A stretch of 64,000 nt of DNA, taken from Acinetobacter lactucae. GTDB taxonomy: Bacteria > Pseudomonadota > Gammaproteobacteria > Pseudomonadales > Moraxellaceae. Positions 37,840-47,745 of this stretch are shown one piece after another. Each line of letters opens with the position of its first letter. The first letter of the stretch is position 1. Below the pieces are notes generated by a model, which saw only the letters and a program-made list of their open reading frames with translations, ran no database searches and was not told the origin of the DNA. The position numbers and the translations under genes were made by a program. The DNA lies in assembly GCF_001605885.1 (NCBI RefSeq), contig NZ_LRPE01000009.1:1-64000 (forward strand). The letters are read 5' to 3'.

Positions 37840-38616
37840 ATGCAACAAAATAAAGACCAAGCTCAACATTTGTCAGAACAAAAAAGTAAACCCAATTTTC
37901 TTTTCGTTCATGGGGCTTGGCAAGGCGCTTGGGTGTGGGATGAGGTGATCCAACAATTAACAACTCAAGGCATTTTTGCACGTGCTTTTGATCTACCCGG
38001 TAGTGGAACTGATCAAACACCAATATCCAATGTAACACTAGATACTTATGTACAAGCGATTATCTCACAAGCGAAATCAATGCCCTTAGGCCCATTAATT
38101 CTTGTCGGACATAGTATGGGTGGCGCCGCTATTACGGCTGCTGCATCCGCAGCACCGAATCTGTTTCATCAGCTCGTTTATGTATGTGCCTTTTTACCTC
38201 GTTCTAGTGAATCTGTAGCTGCTCTGGCAAAAGAAGGCCATGCTCTTTCAGGGAGTGGGCCTAAAGTGGAATTGGTTGATGCAGGACTTGCTTCTCGCCT
38301 ATTACCCGACAGTATTGCCAGTACATTTTTTAATGACTGTTCACCACAAATTATCCAAAATTTTTTACCAAAATTTCGGCCTCAACCCATTACGCCAGTC
38401 GTAACCCCTGTTACATTGAGTGAAGGTTTCATAATATTACCCAAAACCTATATTCATTGTACCCGTGACAATGCGGTTTCATCAGAATTACAACTTCTGA
38501 TGGCAAGTCGTGCCAATATAGATGATATCCAAACATTAGATAGTGGTCATGAACCTTTCATTTCCCAACCAGAGAACTTAGTTAGAATATTATTGCAAGC
38601 TTCTAATTTTTCTTAA
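37840..38616 (+). CDS. Alpha/beta hydrolase of the esterase/hydroxynitrile-lyase-like fold
   Basis: A 258-residue small alpha/beta hydrolase. HGAWQGAWVWDEV resembles the N-terminal motif of plant methylesterases and hydroxynitrile lyases. The triad is GHSMGG (Ser), CTRDNA (Asp) and SGHEPF (His). It lacks the Thr and the Lys after the catalytic His that mark hydroxynitrile lyase activity, so an esterase is more likely. It may open aryl or acyl esters. Confidence 0.8.
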   Translation: MQQNKDQAQHLSEQKSKPNFLFVHGAWQGAWVWDEVIQQLTTQGIFARAFDLPGSGTDQTPISNVTLDTYVQAIISQAKSMPLGPLILVGHSMGGAAITAAASAAPNLFHQLVYVCAFLPRSSESVAALAKEGHALSGSGPKVELVDAGLASRLLPDSIASTFFNDCSPQIIQNFLPKFRPQPITPVVTPVTLSEGFIILPKTYIHCTRDNAVSSELQLLMASRANIDDIQTLDSGHEPFISQPENLVRILLQASNFS

Positions 38617-39003
38617 AAATTTAACTACAGTGAGTTTATTTGAGCCAATAAGTAATATTCAACCCATTTATTTGAGCAGTAAATGGGTTTTCAAGCACTC
38701 AAGATGATAAAAATAAATTAGATGATTTAAATCGACTCTTCAATTAAAATTATATTTTCCATATAAGACAATAAGTTATAATTACTTTTAGAAATAAATT
38801 AGTCAGTCTTTCAATACATTAATAATTCTATTCATTCCCTGATTTAAGCTAAAAAGTCCGGTTCATTAAGCTCTTATTATTCGCAATAACGAATAATTTG
38901 CCCTCGTTATAACTAAGGTTAAAACAAGCAGGAAGTAGAGTTCACTCCATGCACTGAATTTATCTAATGATAGAGAAAATATCTCAATTACATGGAATTC
39001 AGT
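38617..39003. promoter_or_regulatory. Nitrilase upstream region with a 22-bp dyad
   Basis: This 387-bp gap has no gene. ATTATTCG-CAATAA-CGAATAAT at 38876-38897 is a perfect 8-bp inverted repeat, about 106 bp before the nitrilase start, and is a good operator candidate. The regulator that binds it is unknown; the AraC gene at 46322 is one option. Confidence 0.45.
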
Positions 39004-40014
39004 ATGAATACAAATTTTCATTCCTCCCGCGTTGCCGCAGTTCAGGCTTCGCCTATCTATATGGATCTGAATGCCAGCATTGATAAAGCGATAGATCTAA
39101 TTACTGAAGCTGCGAAGAACGGCGCACGTCTGGTTGCTTTCCCTGAAAATTTTCTTCCAGGCTATCCTTGGTTTGTCTGGCTTGGTACTCCAGCATGGGC
39201 AATGCAATTTATGAATGACTACCATAAACAGGCACTTATCGTTGGAAGTGAACAATATCAGAGGCTTGAGAAGGCAGCTTCTGATAACCAGATTCAAGTT
39301 GTTATGGGGTTTACGGAGAAAGATAACGGAAGCTTGTATATGTCACAGGCGATTATTGATGAAAGTGGTAAAACTCTTGCGACTCGCCGCAAGCTTAAAC
39401 CTACACTGGCTGAACGTCTGGTTTTCGGTGAAGGTGACGGTAGTGATATTGCTGTACACGACACGTCAATTGGTAAATTAGGTGCTCTATGTTGTTGGGA
39501 GCATATTCAACCCTTGACAAAATTTGCCATGTACAGCCAACACGAGCAAATTCATGTGGCGGCATGGCCAGGCTTCTCTCTTTATACTGAAGTCACGCCA
39601 GCAATCGGTGGAGAAGTTAATACAGCTGTTTCACGTACCTATGCTGTCGAGGGTCAGTGCTATGTAATTGCTCCATGTGCAACTGTTTCACAGGACACAA
39701 TCGATCTTCTATGCTCAAGCGATGAACAACGAGAACTGCTTAAAATCGGTGGTGGTTTTACTCGCATCTATGGTCCTGATGGCGCATCCCTTGTTCATCC
39801 ACTCAAAGAAGACGAAGAAGGCATTCTTTATGCTGATATACATCTCGATGCTATAACAATCGCCAAAGTAGCAGGTGATCCAGTTGGCCACTATTCTCGA
39901 AATGATGTTACGCGCTTAATTTTTAATAATCAGTCTTTACGACCTGTACAACGGAATGAAGTACCCCTATTCGATAATGGAATCATAATCTCTTCAGAAG
40001 ATGAAGAAGCCTAA
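39004..40014 (+). CDS. Nitrilase (second, non-Nit1C)
   Basis: A nitrilase of about 336 residues with triad Glu48 (FPENFLPGYPW), Lys130 (RRKLKPTLAE) and Cys164 (LCCWEHIQP). It is distinct from NitC and resembles broad aliphatic/arylaceto-nitrilases. I chose the ATG at 39004, with a GGA site, over 38992. It should convert a nitrile to acid and ammonia. It is followed 28 bp later by an MFS transporter and then a FUSC protein, suggesting uptake and efflux of the nitrile or acid. Mandelonitrile is a tempting substrate given the mandelate genes nearby, but this is inference. Confidence 0.87.
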   Translation: MNTNFHSSRVAAVQASPIYMDLNASIDKAIDLITEAAKNGARLVAFPENFLPGYPWFVWLGTPAWAMQFMNDYHKQALIVGSEQYQRLEKAASDNQIQVVMGFTEKDNGSLYMSQAIIDESGKTLATRRKLKPTLAERLVFGEGDGSDIAVHDTSIGKLGALCCWEHIQPLTKFAMYSQHEQIHVAAWPGFSLYTEVTPAIGGEVNTAVSRTYAVEGQCYVIAPCATVSQDTIDLLCSSDEQRELLKIGGGFTRIYGPDGASLVHPLKEDEEGILYADIHLDAITIAKVAGDPVGHYSRNDVTRLIFNNQSLRPVQRNEVPLFDNGIIISSEDEEA

Positions 40015-40042
40015 TTAGAAATATAATTAAGAGGATAAAATA

Positions 40043-41269
40043 ATGAGTAAATTTTCGCCTGAAGATATCCGTTACGAAAAACGGATGGTAATAATGCTAG
40101 CCCTACTTTTCGGAGTTGTGGGGCTGGATCGATTAGTAGTAGTTTATCTGTTCCCTATATTGATACCTGCGTTGAATCTTAATAACTTACAAGCTGGTGC
40201 TATCGCATCTGTACTCGCCCTGACTTGGGCGATCTCGTCATGGGGATTGGGTAATCTGTCAGATACCGTTGGCAGAAAAAAGGTATTGATTTTTTCATCA
40301 GCATTTTTTTCACTGATGACTTGCTTTACTGGTGTCGTCAAAAGCTTTGGTGAGATGTTGATAGTGCGAGGACTTCTTGGTGTTGGAGAAGGTGGCGTAT
40401 TCAGTAGTAGTGTGGCTGCAATATCCGATTTCTCTCGGCCTGAGAAGAAAGGACTGAATCTTGGTATACATCAATCATTCTTCCCTTTGCTAGGTATTGG
40501 ATTCGGGCCAATTATTGCGACTCAAATGAGTGGACACATGTCTTGGCACTGGGTTTTCTTCATTTTAGGTATTCCTGGTTTCATTATCACTTACTGGTTA
40601 ATGAAGTCTATGAAAGCGTCCCCTATTACACATCACGCTTCACAAAACCTCCCGAAAAAAAACATTTGGCAGGTTTTCAGTTATCGTAATATTTGGCTGA
40701 CAACTCTAATTGGCTCATTATTTCAGACTGGACTCTTTGTTTTTTCAACTTTTATTACCTTGTATCTCACTCAGGTAAAATCTTTGCCGTTATCTACAGC
40801 TGGTTTGATTGTTTCTGGATGGGGATTTGGTGGTTTTATAGGTATGATTGCTGGTCCTGCAATTTCAGATTATATCGGACGACGTACTGTCCTTGTTACC
40901 TGTTCCGCCGTTTATGGCATGCTCATGCTTGCATTCGTATTTTATACACAAACATCTATTGCCATGTTTTCCATCCTTTTTGTTGCCGGTATTTTTGGCT
41001 TTAGTCTAGCCCCACTTTTTCTCGCAATTATTCCTGGAGAATCAGTCCCACCAAACATGATTGGTGCTGCAGTAGGTGTACCAACAGCTATTAGTGAACT
41101 CATTGGTGGTGTGCTCATGCCAATTGTTGCTGGTGGTATAGCTGACCAAATAGGTCTGAAAGGTCCAATGTTGATCGTCGGCGGTGTGTCATTAGCATGT
41201 GCTTTCATCGGCATTTTACTGAAAGAAACTGCCCCTCGCCGACTACAACAAATTCAGTTGAATGGATAA
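40043..41269 (+). CDS. MFS transporter
   Basis: A 408-residue 12-helix MFS permease. The helix 2-3 loop reads GNLSDTVGRKKVLIF and the second half has ISDYIGRRTVLV. The early DRLVVVYLFPILIP resembles anion/aromatic-acid uptake permeases. It starts 28 bp after the nitrilase and 25 bp before the FUSC gene, so the three form one unit. It likely imports the nitrile substrate or the acid product. Confidence 0.85.
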   Translation: MSKFSPEDIRYEKRMVIMLALLFGVVGLDRLVVVYLFPILIPALNLNNLQAGAIASVLALTWAISSWGLGNLSDTVGRKKVLIFSSAFFSLMTCFTGVVKSFGEMLIVRGLLGVGEGGVFSSSVAAISDFSRPEKKGLNLGIHQSFFPLLGIGFGPIIATQMSGHMSWHWVFFILGIPGFIITYWLMKSMKASPITHHASQNLPKKNIWQVFSYRNIWLTTLIGSLFQTGLFVFSTFITLYLTQVKSLPLSTAGLIVSGWGFGGFIGMIAGPAISDYIGRRTVLVTCSAVYGMLMLAFVFYTQTSIAMFSILFVAGIFGFSLAPLFLAIIPGESVPPNMIGAAVGVPTAISELIGGVLMPIVAGGIADQIGLKGPMLIVGGVSLACAFIGILLKETAPRRLQQIQLNG

Positions 41270-41294
41270 AAGCTGTATATTTTAAAGAAATTCA

Positions 41295-42317
41295 ATGAAT
41301 ACAAATATCTCACATGGTCTACGGCTTAGCATTGCAGCTTGGTTATCATTTTCAATCGCAATTTTACTTGGGGTGGATAATGCTTATTGGGCAGCGATGC
41401 CTGTATGGGTCATCTCTCAACAAGTAAGAGGAATGATGTTCCAGCGAGGTGCCTATCGTATAATAGGTACCCTTGCAGGTGCATTACTAGGGCTTACTAT
41501 TCTCAAAGCCACTAATAACGCATGGATAATAATTTCTCTAATTTCATTCACTATTTTTATCACCATATTTAGCATGCGAGTCAGCCATGGTACGAAAGGC
41601 TATGCTCCGCAAATGATGGCTGTGACAATTATTATAATCTTAGTACCTGCGCTAATGCTTAAACAGCATGCTTGGGAACTCGCCTTATCTCGTATCCAAT
41701 GTACCTTCATTGGCGTTATCTTAGTCACGGTTATTACAACACGCTATACGCAAGCGAATAACGATGAGATTTGGTACAGTGGATTATTAAAGTGGAGTCC
41801 CCACACTATCCATCATCCCCACATTCAGAAACATCAGGACAATGTAAAGGCTTTACGGTTTGCTTTATTAGCAAGTACTGGTGTTTTACTTTGCGCTATC
41901 ACTTTTCATCAGAGCGGCTGGTCTGCGGGTGAACTTGTAACGCTAGGGACCTGTATATTTACAATGGCATTAGCAAGTCTTAAAGACCCATACGATATGG
42001 CATTAAAAATGTTTATTGGGGTTATCTTCGGCGTGTGTCTAGCATTTTTTTATCGTTTTGCTATCCAGCCATATTTTCTCAGCACATCAATGATCATTTT
42101 GACAATTTTACCTTTTTTCTTAATTGGTGGATTACTAAGATGTTGGCCAAAGACTGCTGCCCCAGCTTTAGATGGAAATATGTGTTTTCTATTAGCAAGC
42201 CAAGCAGGTATGTCCGCTGTGTCGATTAAAACAGCTTTTAATGAATGTCTGGCATTAATAGTTGCAGCAGCGCTAGTATCATTTGCATATCGTTTAGTAC
42301 TTAGGCAAAGACACTGA
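41295..42317 (+). CDS. FUSC family inner-membrane protein
   Basis: A 340-residue protein with two groups of hydrophobic helices around a central cytoplasmic segment, of the fusaric-acid-resistance/AaeB-like family (short form, DUF2955-like). AaeB-type members export aromatic carboxylic acids. Placed after the nitrilase and its permease, it may release excess aromatic acid. Full-length AaeB is nearly twice as long, so this may need partners that are not visible here. Confidence 0.75.
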   Translation: MNTNISHGLRLSIAAWLSFSIAILLGVDNAYWAAMPVWVISQQVRGMMFQRGAYRIIGTLAGALLGLTILKATNNAWIIISLISFTIFITIFSMRVSHGTKGYAPQMMAVTIIIILVPALMLKQHAWELALSRIQCTFIGVILVTVITTRYTQANNDEIWYSGLLKWSPHTIHHPHIQKHQDNVKALRFALLASTGVLLCAITFHQSGWSAGELVTLGTCIFTMALASLKDPYDMALKMFIGVIFGVCLAFFYRFAIQPYFLSTSMIILTILPFFLIGGLLRCWPKTAAPALDGNMCFLLASQAGMSAVSIKTAFNECLALIVAAALVSFAYRLVLRQRH

Positions 42318-42364
42318 AGTTAGTTTAGTTTATTTTTCTAAAAACTATTTAAGTGCGAAGTGAT

Positions 42365-42384
42365 ATGGCCTCTTTCGAGGCCAT
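42365..42384. terminator. Bidirectional terminator between FUSC and GH3 genes
   Basis: ATGGCCTC-TTTC-GAGGCCAT is a perfect 8-bp stem with a 4-nt loop, between two converging genes, followed by TTTATTA on the plus strand. A shared terminator is likely. Confidence 0.75.
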
Positions 42385-42387
42385 TTA

Positions 42388-44616
42388 TTAATGACTAACC
42401 GCACTATCAGCAAATGAAGAAGGCTCTAATACCACAGTTGTCTTTTCAGAATCATCCTCTGAAGAAGAGCCTACTGCTACTGTATAATTCCCTGCTGCTA
42501 TTTTCCATTGTTTATCTTTAATAGAGTAATCAGCTAAGAGGCGTGGATCAACAGTTACAGTCACTCGTTTCTCTTCATCTGGTGCAAGTTCAACCTTTTC
42601 CCAACCAAGCAGTCTTGTTTTAACCTTTTTATTCACATTATGTAAATAAAATTGTGGAACCGCCTTACCTTTGATATCCCCCACATTTTTAACATTTACA
42701 CTCATCTTCAATGGATTTGTCGAATCTACATGTATTCCATTAAAAGTAAATCGGGTATATGAAAGTCCAAAACCAAATGGAAATAAAACTTTTTCATTGC
42801 GTTTCGCAAACCAACGATAACCGACCTCAGCACCTTCAATATTATAATTCACATTGACTTTAGCGTTTTCTGGTTCTCCAAACCCAACAATTTCAGGTCT
42901 TGGTAATTGCTTTAGGCTTTTTGGGAAAGTAACTGGTAAATGGCCAGATGGATTCACTATACCCGTAAGAACATTAGCAATAGCAGGTCCTCCTGCTGAA
43001 CCTGGGTACCATGCCTGCAGTACCGCTTTTGTATTCTTCAACCACGGCATAGTGATTGCACCACCAGTTTCTAGTACAACAGCAGTCTGTGGGTTTGATT
43101 GAGCAACTGCCTCAATCATTGCATCCTGACCATCTGGTAATGAAAGATCGAAGGCATCATAGCTTTCCATCATCCATTGTGTTGCAAAGATAATGACGAT
43201 ATCAGCTTTTTTAGCTAATGCAGCAGCTTCTCCCACATTACGTCCATCATTAAATGTAATTTTACTTTTAGGTAGGTTTGCTTTCAAAGCAGCAAGTGGG
43301 GATGACTTAAACCAAGTCTGATCTCTGAGCGAATTCAGTAATCCTTCGCCACCCGTATGAACTATCATTGGGGGTTCCCCAACAGGCGTAACCTGTGATG
43401 AACCTCCACCTGTCAGCACACCTATATCAGCATTACCACCAATAACAAGGATATTCTGAGCTTTATCCTTTAAAGGAAGAAATCCAGATTCATTTTTTAG
43501 TAGCACCATTCCTTCTTCAGCAGCATGCTGAACTTTTTCTGCATTTTTTTTGTAGTCTATCGGTGTAATAGTTGGAGGATGTTCAATCAGTCCACTATCA
43601 AAAAGTGAACGTAAAATTCTATGATTCATGTCATCCAATCGAGCTGAATATTCAGGCTTATCTTTTGCTGCTTCAGCAAGAGGTTTATCAAACCAGACAT
43701 TTCCGTAAAGTAATCTATCCAACTGGGATCCCATTTCAATATCAAGACCTGTAAGCGCAGCTTCTGCACTATGGACTGCTCCCCAATCCGACATTACAAA
43801 TCCACGATATTTCCAGTCATCCTTTAGAATCCTTTGCAACAACTCTTTATTCTCACAAGAATAAATTCCATTTACACGGTTATAACCACACATTACAGCG
43901 CCAGGTTGCCCAATTTCCATTGCGATTTTAAATGCCAAAAGATCACTTTCACGCATAGCATCTTCTGAAATATCCGCACTCATTCCCTGCCGAACAGTTT
44001 CTTGATCATTCATCGCAAAATGCTTGATTGTCGAAAGTACATGCTGGCTCTGTATGCCACGAATACTATGCCCTACCATAATCCCAGCAAGTAATGGATC
44101 CTCTCCGTAATATTCAAAATTTCGTCCATTCCGTGGATCTCTCGCCAGATTTATCCCGCCAGCAAGTAAAATATTAAACCCTTTACTCCATGCTTCACCT
44201 CCAATAAGTTGCCCATTCCGATAATTTAATACTGGGTCCCAAGTTGCTGCACTTGATAAGCCAGATGGCAAAGCAGTTGCACCATCATTTGGCCTAACAT
44301 TTGCCGAGTTGGTTACACCCAAGCTGGCATCACTAACTTGTAAAGCAGGGATTCTTAGTTTGTCATCCCCAGGCACATAGCCAGCTGAGCCAATAGCTCC
44401 TTCTGGCACTGAAAATCCTAAAATGGGCAAAGCCATTTCACTGTGTACACGGCGAATTTTCTCTTCTAATGTCATTACCTGTACAAGTGCTGAAGCTCGC
44501 TGATCAGCATTTAGTTTATTGTTCATCCAAGGTTTACTTTTCGCAGCATCTTCTGCATTAACAGCCTGACAGCAGCCAATAATAATTGCTAAAGTTATAG
44601 GGCTATATTTAAACAT
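42388..44616 (-). CDS. Periplasmic GH3 beta-glucosidase
   Basis: A 742-residue glycoside hydrolase family 3 enzyme of the BglX type. A signal peptide ends near residue 21 (CCQAVNA/ED). The nucleophile is Asp277 (VMSDWGAVH) and KHFAMNDQE carries the substrate-binding Lys-His. The (alpha/beta) sandwich and a fibronectin-like C-terminal domain follow (YRWFAKRNEKVLFPFGFGLS). It should remove terminal beta-glucose in the periplasm. The OprB porin gene lies 18 bp upstream in the same operon. Substrate may be a cello-oligosaccharide or an aryl glucoside. Confidence 0.9.
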   Translation of the reverse strand: MFKYSPITLAIIIGCCQAVNAEDAAKSKPWMNNKLNADQRASALVQVMTLEEKIRRVHSEMALPILGFSVPEGAIGSAGYVPGDDKLRIPALQVSDASLGVTNSANVRPNDGATALPSGLSSAATWDPVLNYRNGQLIGGEAWSKGFNILLAGGINLARDPRNGRNFEYYGEDPLLAGIMVGHSIRGIQSQHVLSTIKHFAMNDQETVRQGMSADISEDAMRESDLLAFKIAMEIGQPGAVMCGYNRVNGIYSCENKELLQRILKDDWKYRGFVMSDWGAVHSAEAALTGLDIEMGSQLDRLLYGNVWFDKPLAEAAKDKPEYSARLDDMNHRILRSLFDSGLIEHPPTITPIDYKKNAEKVQHAAEEGMVLLKNESGFLPLKDKAQNILVIGGNADIGVLTGGGSSQVTPVGEPPMIVHTGGEGLLNSLRDQTWFKSSPLAALKANLPKSKITFNDGRNVGEAAALAKKADIVIIFATQWMMESYDAFDLSLPDGQDAMIEAVAQSNPQTAVVLETGGAITMPWLKNTKAVLQAWYPGSAGGPAIANVLTGIVNPSGHLPVTFPKSLKQLPRPEIVGFGEPENAKVNVNYNIEGAEVGYRWFAKRNEKVLFPFGFGLSYTRFTFNGIHVDSTNPLKMSVNVKNVGDIKGKAVPQFYLHNVNKKVKTRLLGWEKVELAPDEEKRVTVTVDPRLLADYSIKDKQWKIAAGNYTVAVGSSSEDDSEKTTVVLEPSSFADSAVSH

Positions 44617-44634
44617 GTGATCTTCTTCCGATAA

Positions 44635-45981
44635 TTAAAAATCAATTTTTGTCTGTAAACCAATAACAAGAGCATCAGGTACATTTTTAACTGCACCCGG
44701 CGAGTGGTAATACTGGATATTTGGTTGAAGCGTCAGCCAACCCGTTGCTTTGATTCGATAAAACAGCTCTGTAGAAAGTTCACCACCACCAGGCGGTAAA
44801 TAAGTCGGGTCAGAATAATCCGAAACTCCTGTAAGCTCGTTCGCAATTGTTCTATTCTGTGACCATCTATCGTTGATTTTGATATAAGTTGAAGCTATGC
44901 CCAGCATATCATCAGGCCGGTTTTCAAATAGCCCTGTATAATAAAGACCCGCACCATATGCGTAGTGGAGAACTGAAGTATTTTTATCGTTAATCTCGCC
45001 GTTAATGAAACCTTTTAAGCCCTTTTTGCTTCCATCACCTGGTCCTGTTAATTGTTGATCTAGATAGAACCATGCAGCACGTTTATTATTATGTTTTTTA
45101 TAACCTGCTGCTGGATTAAATGCTTCAGCACCTCCATTTGGACCTTCATAAACATCATCAGCAGTTACATTGCTATAAAATGCTCCAATAAAATAATTGC
45201 CGGCTAACTTATTTTCGCCCCAGTGTGGACGCCACCCTAACAGAACAGGATATATTTCTCCCTGACCACCAGAAAAGGTAAGCGACATACCTTTATCATT
45301 TTTCGTTAACTCTGGATTCTGTTGAAACACTCCCGCACGAAGATAAATCTCTGGCGAAATATTCCAAGTAAAGTCTGCCCCCCACGAACCGATAGGCCAT
45401 CCGTACCAAATAGGACTAATTCCTGGAACAGTTCCGCTGTTTAGAAGAGATTGAAATTCGGGATAACTTGGGAAAAAATCAGCAGTTGGAGTCATTTTAC
45501 CGAAGGTGAATTGAAACTTTCTATCAGCAATACCTTGGGTATATGTCAGACGAGTAATACGGTTAACAGAACCATATCCCCAAACTTCCTGTGTCAGATT
45601 TGGCAGCGTGCCAGAACGAGGATCATTAACCCTTTCCGTAGTAATTAGACGATGGTTATTTCGATTTGTCAGAATCACATTGAACTGACCATCCACTGTT
45701 GTCATTTTGCTCAAGTCATAATTGAACAATACAGTTGTTTGGTCAGAAGTCCCTAAAGTAGTACGAGTATCGTATCCTCCAGCAACGTTTGATGCTATTT
45801 CATTATGATATTGAAGGCCAAAACTAAAACCTTTTTTATTCAGTTCCTCTCTCATCCCCCCCCAGTCGCCAAGAGCCCATGGAGAATCTTTATCCAAAAC
45901 ATCATAAGCTGATGCAGAAATACTATAAAAACCAGATAGAGCCAGAAGACTGACCATCACCCTTTTTCGCATTACTATCAT
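44635..45981 (-). CDS. oprB: OprB family carbohydrate porin
   Basis: A 448-residue outer-membrane porin with a signal peptide (cleavage near ASA/YDV) and typical OprB text: SPWALGDWGGMREELNKKGF at the start and a terminal KIDF with aromatic end. OprB proteins admit sugars. It begins the operon with the GH3 beta-glucosidase, so it probably brings beta-glucosides into the periplasm. The ribosome binding site is GGGATAG. An AraC regulator is divergent. Confidence 0.9.
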   Translation of the reverse strand: MIVMRKRVMVSLLALSGFYSISASAYDVLDKDSPWALGDWGGMREELNKKGFSFGLQYHNEIASNVAGGYDTRTTLGTSDQTTVLFNYDLSKMTTVDGQFNVILTNRNNHRLITTERVNDPRSGTLPNLTQEVWGYGSVNRITRLTYTQGIADRKFQFTFGKMTPTADFFPSYPEFQSLLNSGTVPGISPIWYGWPIGSWGADFTWNISPEIYLRAGVFQQNPELTKNDKGMSLTFSGGQGEIYPVLLGWRPHWGENKLAGNYFIGAFYSNVTADDVYEGPNGGAEAFNPAAGYKKHNNKRAAWFYLDQQLTGPGDGSKKGLKGFINGEINDKNTSVLHYAYGAGLYYTGLFENRPDDMLGIASTYIKINDRWSQNRTIANELTGVSDYSDPTYLPPGGGELSTELFYRIKATGWLTLQPNIQYYHSPGAVKNVPDALVIGLQTKIDF

Positions 45982-46321
45982 TTCTATCCCAATCTCAATA
46001 TTTTAAATTTTTACTTTCTTCGTTAAGAAAGCTTCAGGGATTATTGCAGTCAGCCACTAGCCATCCATGTACCAGACTTATTGATATTTTTGCTTAAAAT
46101 TACTGCAAGTGATGTTGCACATTTACGAAGCGTGCTAATCTGTAAGGAGCCTTACAATAGTGCAAATTCAGGAAGAATTATCATTTGTACAAGGCATTTA
46201 AGGAATAATTTTAGCTAAACATGACTAGTTTTACCGTTGCTCTGAACCTCATTTACTGTCACAGCAATCGCGGCATCATTTTTGCTAGATTTTATAAGAA
46301 CATCCAGGATGGAGAATTAAC
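45982..46321. promoter_or_regulatory. Divergent oprB/araC control region
   Basis: A 340-bp region with a compact dyad TGTAAGG-AG-CCTTACA at 46141-46156 framed by TTGCAC near 46115 and GTGCAA near 46161 in inverted order. These are candidate sites for the divergent AraC regulator or a catabolite regulator. Confidence 0.5.
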
Positions 46322-47290
46322 ATGTTGATTAGTACTGATATGCTTCCGCAATCACAGCGTTATGATTTCTGGCATCAAATAGTTCGTGAACGCTTTGTTG
46401 AACTAGATTTGACAATGGAAAACTCTACACCATCAAAAGACATTCATGCTGAACTCATCCATGATCGTGTCTCAGAAATTGATGTAATGAAGTTAAATGC
46501 TTCTAGCCATACTGTTTCACGTAATAATCGCCAAATCAGAATGGATAAGGGCGAAGATGAATTCTTCCTGTTCAGCTTGCAATTAAAAGGAAATGGTTTT
46601 CTTGAGCAGGACAACAGATCTGTTTCGCTCCAACCAGGAGATTTTATTCTTTTTGATAGCACACGTCCTTATCGCATGGGATTCAATGATGATTTTGAGA
46701 AATTGGTTCTACGTATACCTCGCATGTTATTAAAACAACATATTGCAGCGCCTGAGAGATTATGCGCATACAAAATGCCTAGACAACATCCCATGGGAAA
46801 TATTCTATCTAATTTTCTCACTTCACTTGATCAGCTTTCAACTCTCCCACATGAAGCACAACTAAATGTATCTGGAGCAATTTTACAAATGGTTGCAGGG
46901 GCACTGCAGAGCATGCCTCAAAATAATCAAACTCAGTTGAATTCTGTAAGGTCTTATCATCTAAAAAGAATAAAAAAATATATCGAACTAAATCTGGACG
47001 AGCCTGAACTTTCTGTTGCAACAATAGCTTCGGCATTGGAAATGTCTGTTAGCTCTTTATATAGGATTTTTGAAGATGAACCTATGCCCTTAGCACACTA
47101 TATATGGATTAAACGTCTTGAATTTTGTTGTCGAGACCTTGAAAATGTTGCCTTAAAAAACAAACCCATCTCACAAATTGCATTTGAATGGGGATTCACA
47201 CATGGTACTCACTTTAGCCGTTCTTTTAAAAAACAGTTTGGTTTGCCTCCCAAAGTTTATCGGGAACAATTTCTAGATTCGAAGAAATAA
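46322..47290 (+). CDS. AraC family regulator (FeaR/NahR-type N domain)
   Basis: A 322-residue AraC regulator. The N-terminal 180 residues match the AraC-binding-like domain seen in FeaR-type activators (VSLQPGDFILFDSTRPYRM), and the C-terminal half has the double helix-turn-helix (FEWGFTHGTHFSRSFKKQFG). FeaR-type regulators respond to aromatic aldehydes or amines. It is divergent from the oprB-GH3 unit, which it likely activates. A strong GGAG site precedes the start. Confidence 0.87.
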   Translation: MLISTDMLPQSQRYDFWHQIVRERFVELDLTMENSTPSKDIHAELIHDRVSEIDVMKLNASSHTVSRNNRQIRMDKGEDEFFLFSLQLKGNGFLEQDNRSVSLQPGDFILFDSTRPYRMGFNDDFEKLVLRIPRMLLKQHIAAPERLCAYKMPRQHPMGNILSNFLTSLDQLSTLPHEAQLNVSGAILQMVAGALQSMPQNNQTQLNSVRSYHLKRIKKYIELNLDEPELSVATIASALEMSVSSLYRIFEDEPMPLAHYIWIKRLEFCCRDLENVALKNKPISQIAFEWGFTHGTHFSRSFKKQFGLPPKVYREQFLDSKK

Positions 47291-47690
47291 AGTAAGAGGA
47301 CTAATTTCCATAACTCTTATCTATTAAATATTATTTCTTTTAAAATATTTTATTAAAATTTCATATATTAATTGAAATTAGTTGTATTTATTTTTATATA
47401 AGTTCAATGCTCTAGATAAGTTTCTAAAAAATTAGAAAAAGACAAATATCTCATCTTTTCTAAGCTTATTTATATATAAAATCTACACTAGATAATTCTC
47501 CGCTTAGATGTTATTGAAGATGCTCAAGTCGTGCTTAATTTACCAGTTAAAATTTAGTAAAGCGATTAAAGAGTTACCCGTGTAATTCCTCATACTAATT
47601 TAATTCATGACTATGGAGCCAAATCAGTTAGCGATGCACCATCTAAAATAATGCTTTAGTACATTGTTATTAACGTAAATCTTATTATAA
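47291..47690. other. 400-bp region with possible gene remnant
   Basis: No intact gene. Frame +, from 47501, reads RLDVIEDAQVVLNLPVKI, then three stops, then RVTRVIPHTNLIHDYGAK (from 47570) to a stop at 47659, directly before a strong terminator. This looks like the decayed end of a plus-strand gene, but I cannot name it. Confidence 0.3.
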
Positions 47691-47727
47691 AGAAAGCATG
47701 ATAAAAACATCATGCTTTCTGATTTTT
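47691..47727 (+). terminator. Strong terminator
   Basis: AGAAAGCATGAT and ATCATGCTTTCT form a perfect 12-bp stem with a 6-nt loop, followed by GATTTTTTC. It works on the plus strand, and possibly on the minus strand as the end of the permease operon. Confidence 0.8.
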
Positions 47728-47745
47728 TCGAATTATTTAATAGAC

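Noticed and set aside
37840-38616. Hydroxynitrile lyase that would split mandelonitrile
   Set aside because: The fold and N-terminal motif fit, but the Thr and the Lys after the catalytic His that define plant hydroxynitrile lyases are absent; the residues match esterases.
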